NCBI RefSeq assembly: GCF_016807185.1
Contig: NZ_JAEVYN010000002.1
Coordinates: 1,482,528-1,546,527 of the forward strand
Reading direction: 5' to 3'
DNA from: Leptolyngbya sp. Cla-17
GTDB taxonomy: Bacteria > Cyanobacteriota > Cyanobacteriia > Leptolyngbyales > Leptolyngbyaceae
DNA: 64,000 nucleotides
The notes beneath the pieces were generated by a model. That model saw only the letters and a list, made by a program, of their open reading frames with translations. It was not told the origin of the DNA and did not search any database. Below are positions 53,708-61,673 of this stretch, piece by piece. The number at the start of each line of letters is the position of its first letter. Within the stretch, counting starts at the first letter, position 1. A program made the position numbers and the translations under genes.

Positions 53708-54296
53708 TTCGGTTTAGGTGTGCCCACCTTCCCCTGTCAAGGTGAGCGTTTGTACTAATAAAATGGCGAAACGACCAACGAGAAAATAGACCTTTACAGT
53801 TTCAGCTTGCTTTATTTTCCTAAAAGGAAATTCTCAAAGCATGGTCGTAAATTTCCAGTTTTATCGAGGATCTCTGAAACGCCCATAAATCAGGGATAGT
53901 TCATTTGTTCACCTGAGCATGGGTAGTGTGCCCACCCTACTAAAGTAATTAAATCGTACTTAAAAACAAGGCTAACAACTCAATATACTGAAATTTTCCG
54001 TATAACACCCCAAATTAGGGACTTATACAGAAAATTTCTGCATAATATTCCAAATAAGGGAATTACGCAGAAAACTTCTGGATAATGCTTCAGTTTGGGT
54101 GGATAAACTTAAGTCTTTTGTGTCGATGTTGCTAAACAGGCAGATATATTGCTGCAAGTTGCAACGATCGCTAGCTGCTTTACCTATCTAGTTCTTGATG
54201 ATGTGTTTTTGTGCCATAGACATGCGATCACTCACTTGCTCCACTCAATAAACCATAAAATGGAGAAACTCAGGAGTCAACGTTTAGGAAAACCCC
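53708..54296. other. 589-bp region upstream of the Uma2 gene with a 40-bp repeat array
   Basis: No coding frame is supported. It holds three tandem 40-bp repeats at 53988-54107 and two short related segments (GTGTGCCCACC at about 53718 and GTGTGCCCACC at about 53926). The promoter of the Uma2 gene should lie in the last 150 bp, but no clear -35/-10 pair could be assigned. Confidence 0.45.
53988..54107 (+). repeat. three tandem 40-bp repeats, each with a palindrome
   Basis: The copies start at 53988, 54028 and 54068, exactly 40 bp apart. Each begins with a CTGAAATTTTCCG/CAGAAAATTTCTG/CAGAAAACTTCTG-type imperfect palindrome, followed by ATAA(T) and a CCAAATNAGGG-like block (weakly kept in copy 3). 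It is the kind of array bound by a regulator or replication protein. Confidence 0.8.
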
Positions 54297-54869
54297 ATGA
54301 TTGCCAGCCCTGATTTTGCCCATCTAACTCCTGATGAGTATCTCAAACAGGAAGCGCAAAGCATTGAAAAGCACGAATATCGAGATGGCGACGTGTATGC
54401 AATGGCGGGAGCGGTGGATGCACACGTCACAATTTCGCTCAACCTAGCGGCTGAACTGCGGCAATTTCTGCGAGGTTCCGGTTGTCGAGTTTACATCACT
54501 GATATGAAAGTACGCGTTGAGTCGATCAATCGCTTTTTTTATCCCGATGTGATGGTCACTTGCGACCCGCGAGATCAAGAGACAGCCGCTTACAAGCGAT
54601 TTCCTAAACTAATTGTGGAAGTATTATCTGAATCGACAGAAGCCTACGATCGCGGCGACAAATTTGCCGACTACCGCCAGCTAGAGAGCTTGCAAGAATA
54701 TGCGCTAGTAAGTACCAAACGTCAACGAGTGGAATGCTTTCGTCGGGGAGAGAACGGACTGTGGTTTTTACAGGGATATGGTGAACTGGCAAGCGATCGC
54801 ACTTTCACATTAGAAAGCATTGGGTTTACTGGCGAATTTGCGACGCTTTACGAAGACGCGATTGCCTGA
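54297..54869 (+). CDS. Uma2 family (DUF820) restriction-endonuclease-like protein
   Basis: A 190-residue PD-(D/E)XK-like protein of the Uma2 family, extremely expanded in cyanobacteria. Motifs are TPDEYLKQEAQSIEKHEYRDG, the active-site-like FYPDVMVTCD, LIVEVLSESTEAYDRGDKFADYRQLESLQEYALVS and the RQRVECFRR beta strand. Nuclease activity is inferred from the fold; the cellular role is unknown. The stop codon TGA (54867-54869) lies within the repeated sbcC 3' sequence, so the last codons DAIA come from, or coincide with, that repeat. Confidence 0.9.
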   Translation: MIASPDFAHLTPDEYLKQEAQSIEKHEYRDGDVYAMAGAVDAHVTISLNLAAELRQFLRGSGCRVYITDMKVRVESINRFFYPDVMVTCDPRDQETAAYKRFPKLIVEVLSESTEAYDRGDKFADYRQLESLQEYALVSTKRQRVECFRRGENGLWFLQGYGELASDRTFTLESIGFTGEFATLYEDAIA

Positions 54870-55009
54870 TTGCCGCCATCAACGCGATCGCCTCCGACTT
54901 TGCCTGCATCCTCACCGTCACCCACGTTCCCCACTTCAAAGAAGCTTTTCAGTCTCGCATCGAAGTAGTCAAAACAGACCAAGGCTCTCAATTACAGTTC
55001 GCCATGTAG
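54858..55009 (+). repeat. 152-bp direct repeat, copy 2 (isolated sbcC 3' end)
   Basis: It matches 50810-50961 at 147 of 152 bases and includes a TAG in place of the sbcC stop TAA. It is not attached to a coding frame of sbcC; the left edge joins the Uma2 gene. The DNA beyond it reads into the end of the fatty acid desaturase gene, about 20 bp away. Confidence 0.92.
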
Positions 55010-55029
55010 CGAGTCAAACTTCAGTCACA

Positions 55030-56160
55030 TTAACTAGCCGCAACCTCTAATTTAGCGTCCTCAGCAAAACGGTCGTCTCTTGAAATAGGACAGACCACAG
55101 ACTTGTCTCCAGACCAATCGGTGAAGATGTTTTCACCCTTATAGTGTCGAGGTGTTTGCAGCATTATCTGCCATGCCTTGCCAGCATCTAGCAAATTAAA
55201 CCGCTCTGGGTAGTGAGTTTGCAATAATGCTTGAACCATTGGGTAGTAATCTGAGCTTAGCCCCGGAAAAATATGATGCTCTGTGTGATAGGAAAAGTTT
55301 AGATGGAGTAAATCGAACACCTTGGGCACTCGAATCGACAAACTGTTCACAAGAACATCATTGAGACTTGTCATTCTACACGCCATGTGATTCGTGTAGA
55401 TGTAAAACATCACGCCAGCGTAGCCAATCCAAATAGGTAAAAAATAGCTCAGCAGCAACTTCACAGGATTGAATTCTAAATAGGCTAGCAGACCTATATG
55501 AAGTCCCAAAATCCCCAAGAACTCTAGGGCGATCGCCCGCCGCTCCTTGCCGCTGACCGTGAAGGCAACAACGGGATACTTTGTCTCGCCATCATTAAAC
55601 AGCAACACTGAAGTTAGATTCCGAAACGTGTGGATACCCCAGGCATGACCCATACCAATCGTCAATAAGATGGGATTCACCTCAGCCGAAGGAACGAAAG
55701 CATTCTGAATCCATTTTCCCCACGTGTTGGGTTGGGAGTGCAGATAATTGCGATCAGGGTCTTGCACAGAATTAGTCTTGCCGTGATGTTCACGGTTATG
55801 TACTGCTTTCCACAAAGTGGGCGGCATCCACAATAAGGTTAGACCCAGTATGCTGATGACTCGCCTTAACCAGAGATTGCTAATGGTGCGGTTGTGCATA
55901 ACATCATGAGTGCTAAACAGAAGCACAATTACGCTATTACCCATTACTAGCGCCAAGGGTAAATAGAGCCAGAGAAAATACCACTGCCAGTGATCAAGAT
56001 GATCGGCGATCGCCCAGCCTGCAAACAAGATTGCTAGATTAATCAACAAAATCCAAACTTTGTCTGGATTCGATATAAAGGCCTCGGGGGGAAGTAAGGG
56101 ACGCAGTTTTTTGGCGTAGTCTGCCTGAGTCATCCAGGCTTCTTGATTGATGGAACTCAT
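55030..56160 (-). CDS. membrane fatty acid desaturase
   Basis: A 376-residue integral membrane di-iron desaturase. The three histidine boxes are visible: HDVMH (about 90), HNREHH (about 121) and HTEHH (about 292). There are four hydrophobic segments around them. A long C-terminal segment follows (YYPMVQALLQTHYPERFNLLDAGKAW). Acyl-chain position (delta-9, -12, -15) or a carotenoid substrate cannot be told from sequence alone. It ends near the duplicated sbcC 3' fragment, its original neighbour perhaps being sbcC. Confidence 0.9.
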   Translation of the reverse strand: MSSINQEAWMTQADYAKKLRPLLPPEAFISNPDKVWILLINLAILFAGWAIADHLDHWQWYFLWLYLPLALVMGNSVIVLLFSTHDVMHNRTISNLWLRRVISILGLTLLWMPPTLWKAVHNREHHGKTNSVQDPDRNYLHSQPNTWGKWIQNAFVPSAEVNPILLTIGMGHAWGIHTFRNLTSVLLFNDGETKYPVVAFTVSGKERRAIALEFLGILGLHIGLLAYLEFNPVKLLLSYFLPIWIGYAGVMFYIYTNHMACRMTSLNDVLVNSLSIRVPKVFDLLHLNFSYHTEHHIFPGLSSDYYPMVQALLQTHYPERFNLLDAGKAWQIMLQTPRHYKGENIFTDWSGDKSVVCPISRDDRFAEDAKLEVAAS

Positions 56161-56360
56161 AAACCTTTCTAAGTTCCCTTAAAGAATAATTGCATTATTT
56201 TCGAGTACTTTTTGAACAGCCCAAAGCGCACTTTTATTTCAAAGCTTCCTTGCTTCAGGTGAAGACCAAACTTACACTTACGGTACCTTCACCGCAAGTT
56301 GACTTCACCTACATATGGGTAGATATTTGGCGCAAAAACTTTGACAACATTTAATTGAGA

Positions 56361-56392
56361 GCCCTTCGGTTTGAGCGCTCAAACCGAAGGGC
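56361..56392. repeat. 32-bp perfect palindrome
   Basis: GCCCTTCGGTTTGAGC is followed directly by its exact reverse complement, with no loop. There is no T run next to it. Confidence 0.95.
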
Positions 56393-56433
56393 GTTCAGAC
56401 GAAGTCTGGCACCTATCTAACCCAGATGTACTC

Positions 56434-56470
56434 ATGTGCTTTGAAGGCGATCATCGCCTTCAAAGCACAT
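56434..56470. repeat. 37-bp perfect palindrome directly after dps
   Basis: ATGTGCTTTGAAGGCGAT is followed by C and then its exact reverse complement. It begins 5 bp beyond the dps stop codon, so in RNA it forms an 18-bp stem at the 3' end of dps; no U tract follows, so it would act as a stability or weak termination element. A smaller perfect hairpin CAGAC-GAA-GTCTG lies at 56396-56408. Confidence 0.9.
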
Positions 56471-56474
56471 ATAG

Positions 56475-56954
56475 TTATGCAGTCAAGCCATTGCCCTTTT
56501 TCAGCAGTTCTTTCAAAAACCAGCGGTGCTTTTGATGAACTTGCACTAAGCGAGTATATAAATCTGCTGTGCCAATATCACCTGCATTGGCCGCTGCATC
56601 TGCATCTCCATGCATCTCGTCAATGATTTGCTCATGAGTCGCGATCGCCTCCTCAATCATTTCCCGCACTGACATCTCAGCTGTGGAGCCTTGAATCGAA
56701 GCTGTCGGTAAATAATCGGCAGGATTCGCAACAGGTGTGCCATCAATCATTAGGCTACGTTCTGCCAACTCATCAATCATGGCAAAGATTTCGCCGCCCT
56801 GTTCTTCAAACAACAGATGCAAATCGCGGAAAAGTGGACCGAAGGTGAGCCAATGATATTTCTTATAGTTGAGGTAGGCAACCAGAGCATTTGCTTGATT
56901 GCGATTGAGCGCTTTGACTAAAGCTGTTTGCGAGGCTTGTAAAGTGGTTGTCAT
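56475..56954 (-). CDS. dps: Dps family DNA-binding ferritin-like protein
   Basis: A 159-residue four-helix ferritin-like protein. The inter-subunit ferroxidase ligands are placed in KYHWLTFGPLFRDLHLLFEEQGGEIFAMIDELAER (His, Asp and Glu). The C-terminal half (ATHEQIIDEMHGDADAAANAGDIGTADLYTRLVQVHQKHRWFLKELL) completes the family pattern. It stores iron and protects DNA from peroxide. It is followed by an unusual perfect hairpin and then by the desaturase. Confidence 0.93.
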   Translation of the reverse strand: MTTTLQASQTALVKALNRNQANALVAYLNYKKYHWLTFGPLFRDLHLLFEEQGGEIFAMIDELAERSLMIDGTPVANPADYLPTASIQGSTAEMSVREMIEEAIATHEQIIDEMHGDADAAANAGDIGTADLYTRLVQVHQKHRWFLKELLKKGNGLTA

Positions 56955-57094
56955 AGCATCTCCTTCAAAATTGTCGTATTTTTCGGCAGCTTGTGTAGAT
57001 GAAAGTTCCGAACCTCTAAATCATACTCGTTATGAGTACGTTTTGACAAGGTGAATTAGAAACTTTTGATCTCATCATTTAGAACGGATGGGGT

Positions 57095-58252
57095 CTAAAA
57101 AATGTCGGCGGGATCGGCATCTTGAACTTTACGAACGGCGATCGCCCCCGAAATAGTGCACATGATCATCGCCAAACACAACACTAAGAATGCGCGATCA
57201 GTCGTCATAGCGATCGGCAAAGCGGTCGCATTCCGGGTCAAGTTATACAGTCCTAAAGACAGCAGCAGTCCTGGAATAAAGCCCAAAATTGACAAAATCA
57301 CCGCTTCTTGGAACACCAGCGTCAGCAAGTAAGAATTACGGTAGCCCATGGCTTTCAGCGTGGCATACTCTGCCAAGTGATCAGTAATGTCGGTGTAGAG
57401 AATTTGGTACACAATGACTGTGCCCACTAAAAAACCGATCGCCGTGCCCAAAGTAAAAATAAACCCGATCGCCGTACTGGTTTTCCAGTAGTTGCGCTCA
57501 AACTCAATAAATTCTGCTTTAGATAAGACTTTCACATCTTGCAGCGAATCCTGCAAATCTTGCCGCATTAGTTTGAGTAAACTATTCAAATCAGCACCCG
57601 GTTTCAATGTCACCATGCCGACGTCAATCATGCCGCTGGTACGACGGCTGAAAATGCGTAAAAAATTGGTGTCACTCGTGATGATATTGCCATCGGCTCC
57701 AAAAGATGCGCCCAAAGAGAACAACCCGCCGACCGTTAATCGCCGACCTGCGGCTTCTGTCACAACGGGCTTGCCTTCTGCAAACAACTTGGCAATGGGA
57801 CCAAACTCTTCCCGCGATTTTTCATCAAACAAAACCACATCCGCTAGACGAATCGGAGTCAGATCAGACACCAATTCACGACTAAAAATCGGTCTGGATG
57901 GATCAAAGCCAATCACCAAAATGCCGCGTGTGCGACGATTTTCTGGGTTCTTCCACAGGGCAAAATCCAAATAAATCGGACTAATAGACTCCACGCCGTC
58001 ATACCCCAGCGTTTGGTAGAGCCGCCGCTGCGAGAAACTTTTCATCGCAATCATGGCAGTAGATTGGGGGCTAATTAAAAAGACATCTCCCTGTAGCTCT
58101 TTGTGCATGCCGATAGAACTGTCAAACAGCGCATCTTGAAAGCCAAGCTGAATAAACATCAAAATTACAGCAAACCCTATTCCCGCTAGTGCAATCAGCA
58201 AGCGCATTTTCTCGCGTTTGAGCTGCAACCAAGCCAGGGGAATTGCAAACAT
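57095..58252 (-). CDS. devC: DevC-type ABC transporter permease
   Basis: A 385-residue membrane protein with an N-terminal helix (LLIALAGIGFAVILMFIQLGFQDAL), a large periplasmic domain (about 45-260) and three C-terminal helices (FTLGTAIGFLVGTVIVYQILYTDI; LTLVFQEAVILSILGFIPGLLLSLGLYNL; FLVLCLAMIMCTISGAIAVRKV) of the FtsX/MacB kind. ATLKAMGYRNSYL before the second is a DevC signature. With devB upstream (11-bp gap) it forms part of a DevBCA-type exporter that works with TolC, known for glycolipid export in heterocysts. The ATPase devA is absent from the expected downstream place. Confidence 0.9.
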   Translation of the reverse strand: MFAIPLAWLQLKREKMRLLIALAGIGFAVILMFIQLGFQDALFDSSIGMHKELQGDVFLISPQSTAMIAMKSFSQRRLYQTLGYDGVESISPIYLDFALWKNPENRRTRGILVIGFDPSRPIFSRELVSDLTPIRLADVVLFDEKSREEFGPIAKLFAEGKPVVTEAAGRRLTVGGLFSLGASFGADGNIITSDTNFLRIFSRRTSGMIDVGMVTLKPGADLNSLLKLMRQDLQDSLQDVKVLSKAEFIEFERNYWKTSTAIGFIFTLGTAIGFLVGTVIVYQILYTDITDHLAEYATLKAMGYRNSYLLTLVFQEAVILSILGFIPGLLLSLGLYNLTRNATALPIAMTTDRAFLVLCLAMIMCTISGAIAVRKVQDADPADIF

Positions 58253-58263
58253 GATGAATTCCT

Positions 58264-59394
58264 CTAAGGCGTAATGTTGACTTTAACTTGCAAATTCGTC
58301 AACCCAGAAACGGGCTGGCTGTCATCTAAACGAATTTTCACTTCCACTACGCGCACATCGGTATTTGCAGCGGGGTCAGTGTTCAATACGTCATTTTTGC
58401 GGATGGCAAGCCCGATTTGATCGACGACTCCAGAAATTTCGCCCGGAAAGGCTGGGCTGGTGATGACTGCTTTTTGTCCCCGTTTCACTTTTTGAATGTC
58501 AGTTTCATAAATTTCAGCAACGGCATACATGCGATCGGTTTTGCCAATTTCTACCAGCCCATCGCCGCCAATTTGTTCTCCCTCGCGGGCGTGTACTTTA
58601 ATGATTTGCCCCGTAATGGGTGATCGCACAACTGCTGCCTCTAGATCTGCCTTAGAGCGCTGCATGCCCGCCATTGCCACATTCACCTGCGCTTGCGCCT
58701 GCTGCACATCCGTTGGGCGCACTTCAGCAACGCTAGCAAGGGTTTTCAGTGCCTGGTCATACTCACGCTTGGCTCGATCTAAATCTCGTGCAGTTGCTTC
58801 GGCTTTGAGTTGGCGATTTCTCGCTTCCTGCTCAGAAATTGCACCCTCGCGAAATAAATTTTGGTAGCTTTGTGCTTCCCACTTAGCCGTACTCGACTCT
58901 GCTTCCAGTTTTGCAACTGTTGCTCTGCGTGATTCTGCTGTCGCTTGCTGCGCTTCAATATCGCCCCGCTTAGCACCCACTTGCACTTGAGCTAATCGAC
59001 TCTGAGCTTCCTGTACTTGTGCTTGAGATTGTAGGGCTGCTGCCATCAAGCGATCGTATACATCTAAGACTGCGATCGGTTGCCCCACTTTCACTTGGCT
59101 CCTTTCTTGAACCAGCAAACGAGCGACTCGCGGAGTACCAAATATCGGAACAGCAGAACCCGAAGTAGAAGAAGCAGCGACTTTAACCACTTCGCCCTCT
59201 GGTTCCAAACGCCCCAGTGCGGTGATGGTATTAGCTGATTGTTCAGCCGTTGGAGAGGGACTCAAAGAACCGGGTTGGCTGGTGGATGAAGGGCGTAATG
59301 CCAGATAGATTCCTAATCCTGCCACTCCCAGTGCCGCCGCCACTAGCATGGCGATTAGCATCCCTGGAGATTTTAATAACTGTTTCTCACCCAA
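58264..59394 (-). CDS. devB: DevB-type membrane fusion (HlyD family) protein
   Basis: A 376-residue periplasmic adaptor. It has an N-terminal anchor (MLIAMLVAAALGVAGLGIYLALRP), a low-complexity linker, a lipoyl half (ARLLVQERSQVKVGQPIAVLDVYDRL), a long coiled coil (about 110-225) and then the second lipoyl and beta-barrel parts (AVVRSPITGQIIKVHAREGEQIG; MYAVAEIYETDIQKVKRGQKAVITSPAFPGEISGVVDQIG). It couples the permease to an outer-membrane channel. It is the first gene of a two-gene unit with devC. Confidence 0.92.
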   Translation of the reverse strand: MGEKQLLKSPGMLIAMLVAAALGVAGLGIYLALRPSSTSQPGSLSPSPTAEQSANTITALGRLEPEGEVVKVAASSTSGSAVPIFGTPRVARLLVQERSQVKVGQPIAVLDVYDRLMAAALQSQAQVQEAQSRLAQVQVGAKRGDIEAQQATAESRRATVAKLEAESSTAKWEAQSYQNLFREGAISEQEARNRQLKAEATARDLDRAKREYDQALKTLASVAEVRPTDVQQAQAQVNVAMAGMQRSKADLEAAVVRSPITGQIIKVHAREGEQIGGDGLVEIGKTDRMYAVAEIYETDIQKVKRGQKAVITSPAFPGEISGVVDQIGLAIRKNDVLNTDPAANTDVRVVEVKIRLDDSQPVSGLTNLQVKVNITP

Positions 59395-59514
59395 TTAGCT
59401 CTACCCGTTAATTTGTGCAACCGTTAATAAGACAGATTGTTACACACCTAGTGAAAGCCAGTAAAAGTATTCTGCACCCCGTTCATTGTTCGTTCAATGC
59501 TGCTACCTGCCAAT

Positions 59515-60312
59515 TTAGGCACCTTGCGCCATGCGAGTCGTTCTAAACGTGACGTTTGAGCCTTCTTGAGTTTGCTCTAGCACTAGAAGTGGAGTTGGTT
59601 TTGCTTTTTGATCCCAGCGCATATTGGCAATACGACCTTGGATTGTGGGCTGCCAGCTATCGTGATCGCTAGTAGGGCTAAGAAACGTTTCAATACAATC
59701 AATAATTTGATTGATGGTGACAGAGGTTGGCTGGGTTGGCAATTTGAGAATTCTGATTTCAATCCGGAATAACACGCGCTTCGTGCCTTTTGGCAGATCA
59801 CCGGGTTCGTATTCCACATCAAATACTTCGTCTACTTGCCGACCACCGCTGGCAATTCCAACTTCACCCTGATGCGGCTGAGACGATCGCAATGCCATGG
59901 TAATTTTGTCTTTCACTTTCATCTTAATTTGATTCAAAATTGCAAAGTGAAAGACTTCTTCATCCATCCGCATCCGCAAATAGTCCAAATTAAACTCGCG
60001 AGAGTGAATGAGATCAGGATTTCGCTCCATTTTGCCAATGGTTTCAACGGCAAATTTCAGCTTCTTTTGAAGTTCGCGGTTCTTGAAAGTTTCAAACTTA
60101 AGCTGTTTAGCAGCTTTATCAATGCTTAACTTGGAAACAACCCCCAAAGCAACCAGAAGTAGAAGTAACCCGCCAGATGTGCCTAGCCACAGGATATTGG
60201 AGCCAGCCTCAGCAGACTTTGCAGGTTGTGCGGATGCAGTAGGAGTTTGCTTGACAGCTTTGCCAGGAGCTTGAGCCAGCAAAGGTTCCACTAGAAAAAT
60301 AGGAACAGACAT
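59515..60312 (-). CDS. membrane-anchored protein, conserved-looking, unknown function
   Basis: A 265-residue protein. A signal-like N-terminus (MSVPIFLVEPLLAQAPGK) is followed by a linker, one transmembrane helix (about 38-62, ILWLGTSGGLLLLLVALGVVSKL) and a soluble domain of about 200 residues. That domain has a helical stretch (FKNRELQKKLKFAVETIGKM) and then a beta-rich part (RVLFRIEIRILKLP, DSWQPTIQGRIANMRWDQ). I recall similar cyanobacterial proteins but no named family. It lies upstream of devB on the same strand, 120 bp away. Confidence 0.7.
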   Translation of the reverse strand: MSVPIFLVEPLLAQAPGKAVKQTPTASAQPAKSAEAGSNILWLGTSGGLLLLLVALGVVSKLSIDKAAKQLKFETFKNRELQKKLKFAVETIGKMERNPDLIHSREFNLDYLRMRMDEEVFHFAILNQIKMKVKDKITMALRSSQPHQGEVGIASGGRQVDEVFDVEYEPGDLPKGTKRVLFRIEIRILKLPTQPTSVTINQIIDCIETFLSPTSDHDSWQPTIQGRIANMRWDQKAKPTPLLVLEQTQEGSNVTFRTTRMAQGA

Positions 60313-60558
60313 AGCGTTTTTACAGGAGGTTTGATTCTATTTAAAAGAGTGCCCAAAATAAGGGTGTGGTCTACATGCCCCTAACTAGGTGTAGCAAACT
60401 TTAAGAAAAAGACTGTATTGATTGCACCCTATTCTAAATGTTGTTTTTGTAGCGTTTGATTAAGTATTAATAGACGGCGAATCGTTTGTTCGTGCGCGCT
60501 AGTGTGGACATCAACAAATAGGCAGAGAGAAACTAAATGTGAAAATTGGATAAACGCA

Positions 60559-61353
60559 ATGGTCTTTACTCTTCTATCGCATTTATCTCAGACTGAAAAA
60601 AATTGCTTTCAAGCTGCCCGACTGATTGCGACGGATATGGATGGCACTTTGACTGAAGCAGGTAAGTTTGCGCCAAAGATGCTGCAAGCGCTTGAAGCAC
60701 TAGCAGAGGCAGGTTTGCAGGTGCTGATTGTGACTGGGAGATCGGCAGGATGGGTGAGCAGCTTAGCTCACTATTTACCCATTGCTGGAGCGATCGCAGA
60801 AAATGGTGGAATTTTTTATAGCAACACCGTCAGTCACGGGGAGTTTTTAGTAGATCTGCTAAATGGCGCTTTGCACCGTCAGCAGCTTGCTCAACAGTTC
60901 CGCGACCTCCAAGCCGATTATCCCCATCTGCAAGCATCTATGGATAACCCGTTTCGCATCACCGATTGGACATTTGATCTAGCTGGATTAACCACCACAG
61001 AAATTTTAGCCTTGGGCGATCGCTGCCGACAAGCAGGCCGGGATTTCACTTATAGCAGTATTCAAGGACACATCAAGCCTCAAAACCAGGACAAAGCAAC
61101 AGGTCTGCTGAAGGTGCTAACTGACTATTTCCCTGACATTCTACCCACTCAAGTCGTCACTGTTGGCGATAGCCCCAATGACGAAAGCTTATTTAATTCA
61201 AGCCATTTTCCGCTTTCCGTTGGAGTGGCAAATGTGATTGAATATCGAGATCGCCTGACTCACTGTCCGGCTTATTTGACTGAAGCTACAGAGGGTCTAG
61301 GTTTTTGCGAACTTAGCCAATTTTTATTGAGAATCAGAGGCAACAATGGGTAG
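60559..61353 (+). CDS. HAD superfamily (IIB, Cof-like) phosphatase
   Basis: A 264-residue protein if the ATG at 60559 is used; an in-frame GTG at 60502 would add 19 residues with no good Shine-Dalgarno. The HAD motifs are LIATDMDGTLTEAG (motif I, nucleophilic Asp), VTGRSAGW (II), GHIKPQNQDKATGLL with Lys (III) and VVTVGDSPNDESLFN (IV). The IIB-type cap lies between motifs II and III. The substrate is a sugar or small phosphate; the subfamily cannot be told. Confidence 0.88.
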   Translation: MVFTLLSHLSQTEKNCFQAARLIATDMDGTLTEAGKFAPKMLQALEALAEAGLQVLIVTGRSAGWVSSLAHYLPIAGAIAENGGIFYSNTVSHGEFLVDLLNGALHRQQLAQQFRDLQADYPHLQASMDNPFRITDWTFDLAGLTTTEILALGDRCRQAGRDFTYSSIQGHIKPQNQDKATGLLKVLTDYFPDILPTQVVTVGDSPNDESLFNSSHFPLSVGVANVIEYRDRLTHCPAYLTEATEGLGFCELSQFLLRIRGNNG

Positions 61354-61673
61354 TTTTTTAGATTAAATCCCCTACAGGGGGATATGTTCGGAGAACAGGA
61401 CGAAAAATCTAAACTCAATTGTGTGAGCAATGAGATGATTTATGGTTCAATGAACAGGATAAGATTTCCCTTGATAAGAAATCTTAGTTGAGAAATATTT
61501 TTATTAAGTCTGTTCTAAATCTAAAGGTTGAGCTTTTACCAACCTCGTCCTAGAATGATAATCATTATCGCTCTGAGGGACAGCTTGAACCGCTGTTTTT
61601 AAGAGATCTTTCTTTTTAAGAAAGGGGAGTTCGACAGTTAGACCTAATTAATGTGTTGGTGTGAGGTAAGTAG
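61354..61673. other. 320-bp upstream region of the porin gene with a Fur box
   Basis: No coding frame is supported. It contains the Fur-box-like palindrome at 61551-61569, AT-rich stretches near 61430-61530, and AAGAAAGGGGAGTT ahead of the start codon. The porin promoter is expected close to the Fur box. Confidence 0.6.
61551..61569 (+). promoter_or_regulatory. Fur box upstream of the porin gene
   Basis: TAGAATGATAATCATTATC matches the 19-bp Fur consensus GATAATGATAATCATTATC at 17 positions. It lies 105 bp before the ATG of the porin at 61674, so iron-dependent repression by Fur (FurA) is likely. Confidence 0.8.

Larger units (their letters stand above)
56161..56474. other. 314-bp spacer between dps and the desaturase gene with three perfect hairpins
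   Basis: No coding frame is supported. The desaturase promoter is expected in 56161-56360, where AGGTGAAG and CTTCACC arms recur. The part next to dps holds three consecutive perfect inverted repeats (56361-56392, 56396-56408, 56434-56470). Confidence 0.6.

Noticed and set aside
53988..54107. CRISPR array from the 40-bp periodic repeats
   Set aside because: The whole 40-bp unit is repeated; there are no unique spacers between conserved repeats, there are only three copies, and no cas genes are seen.
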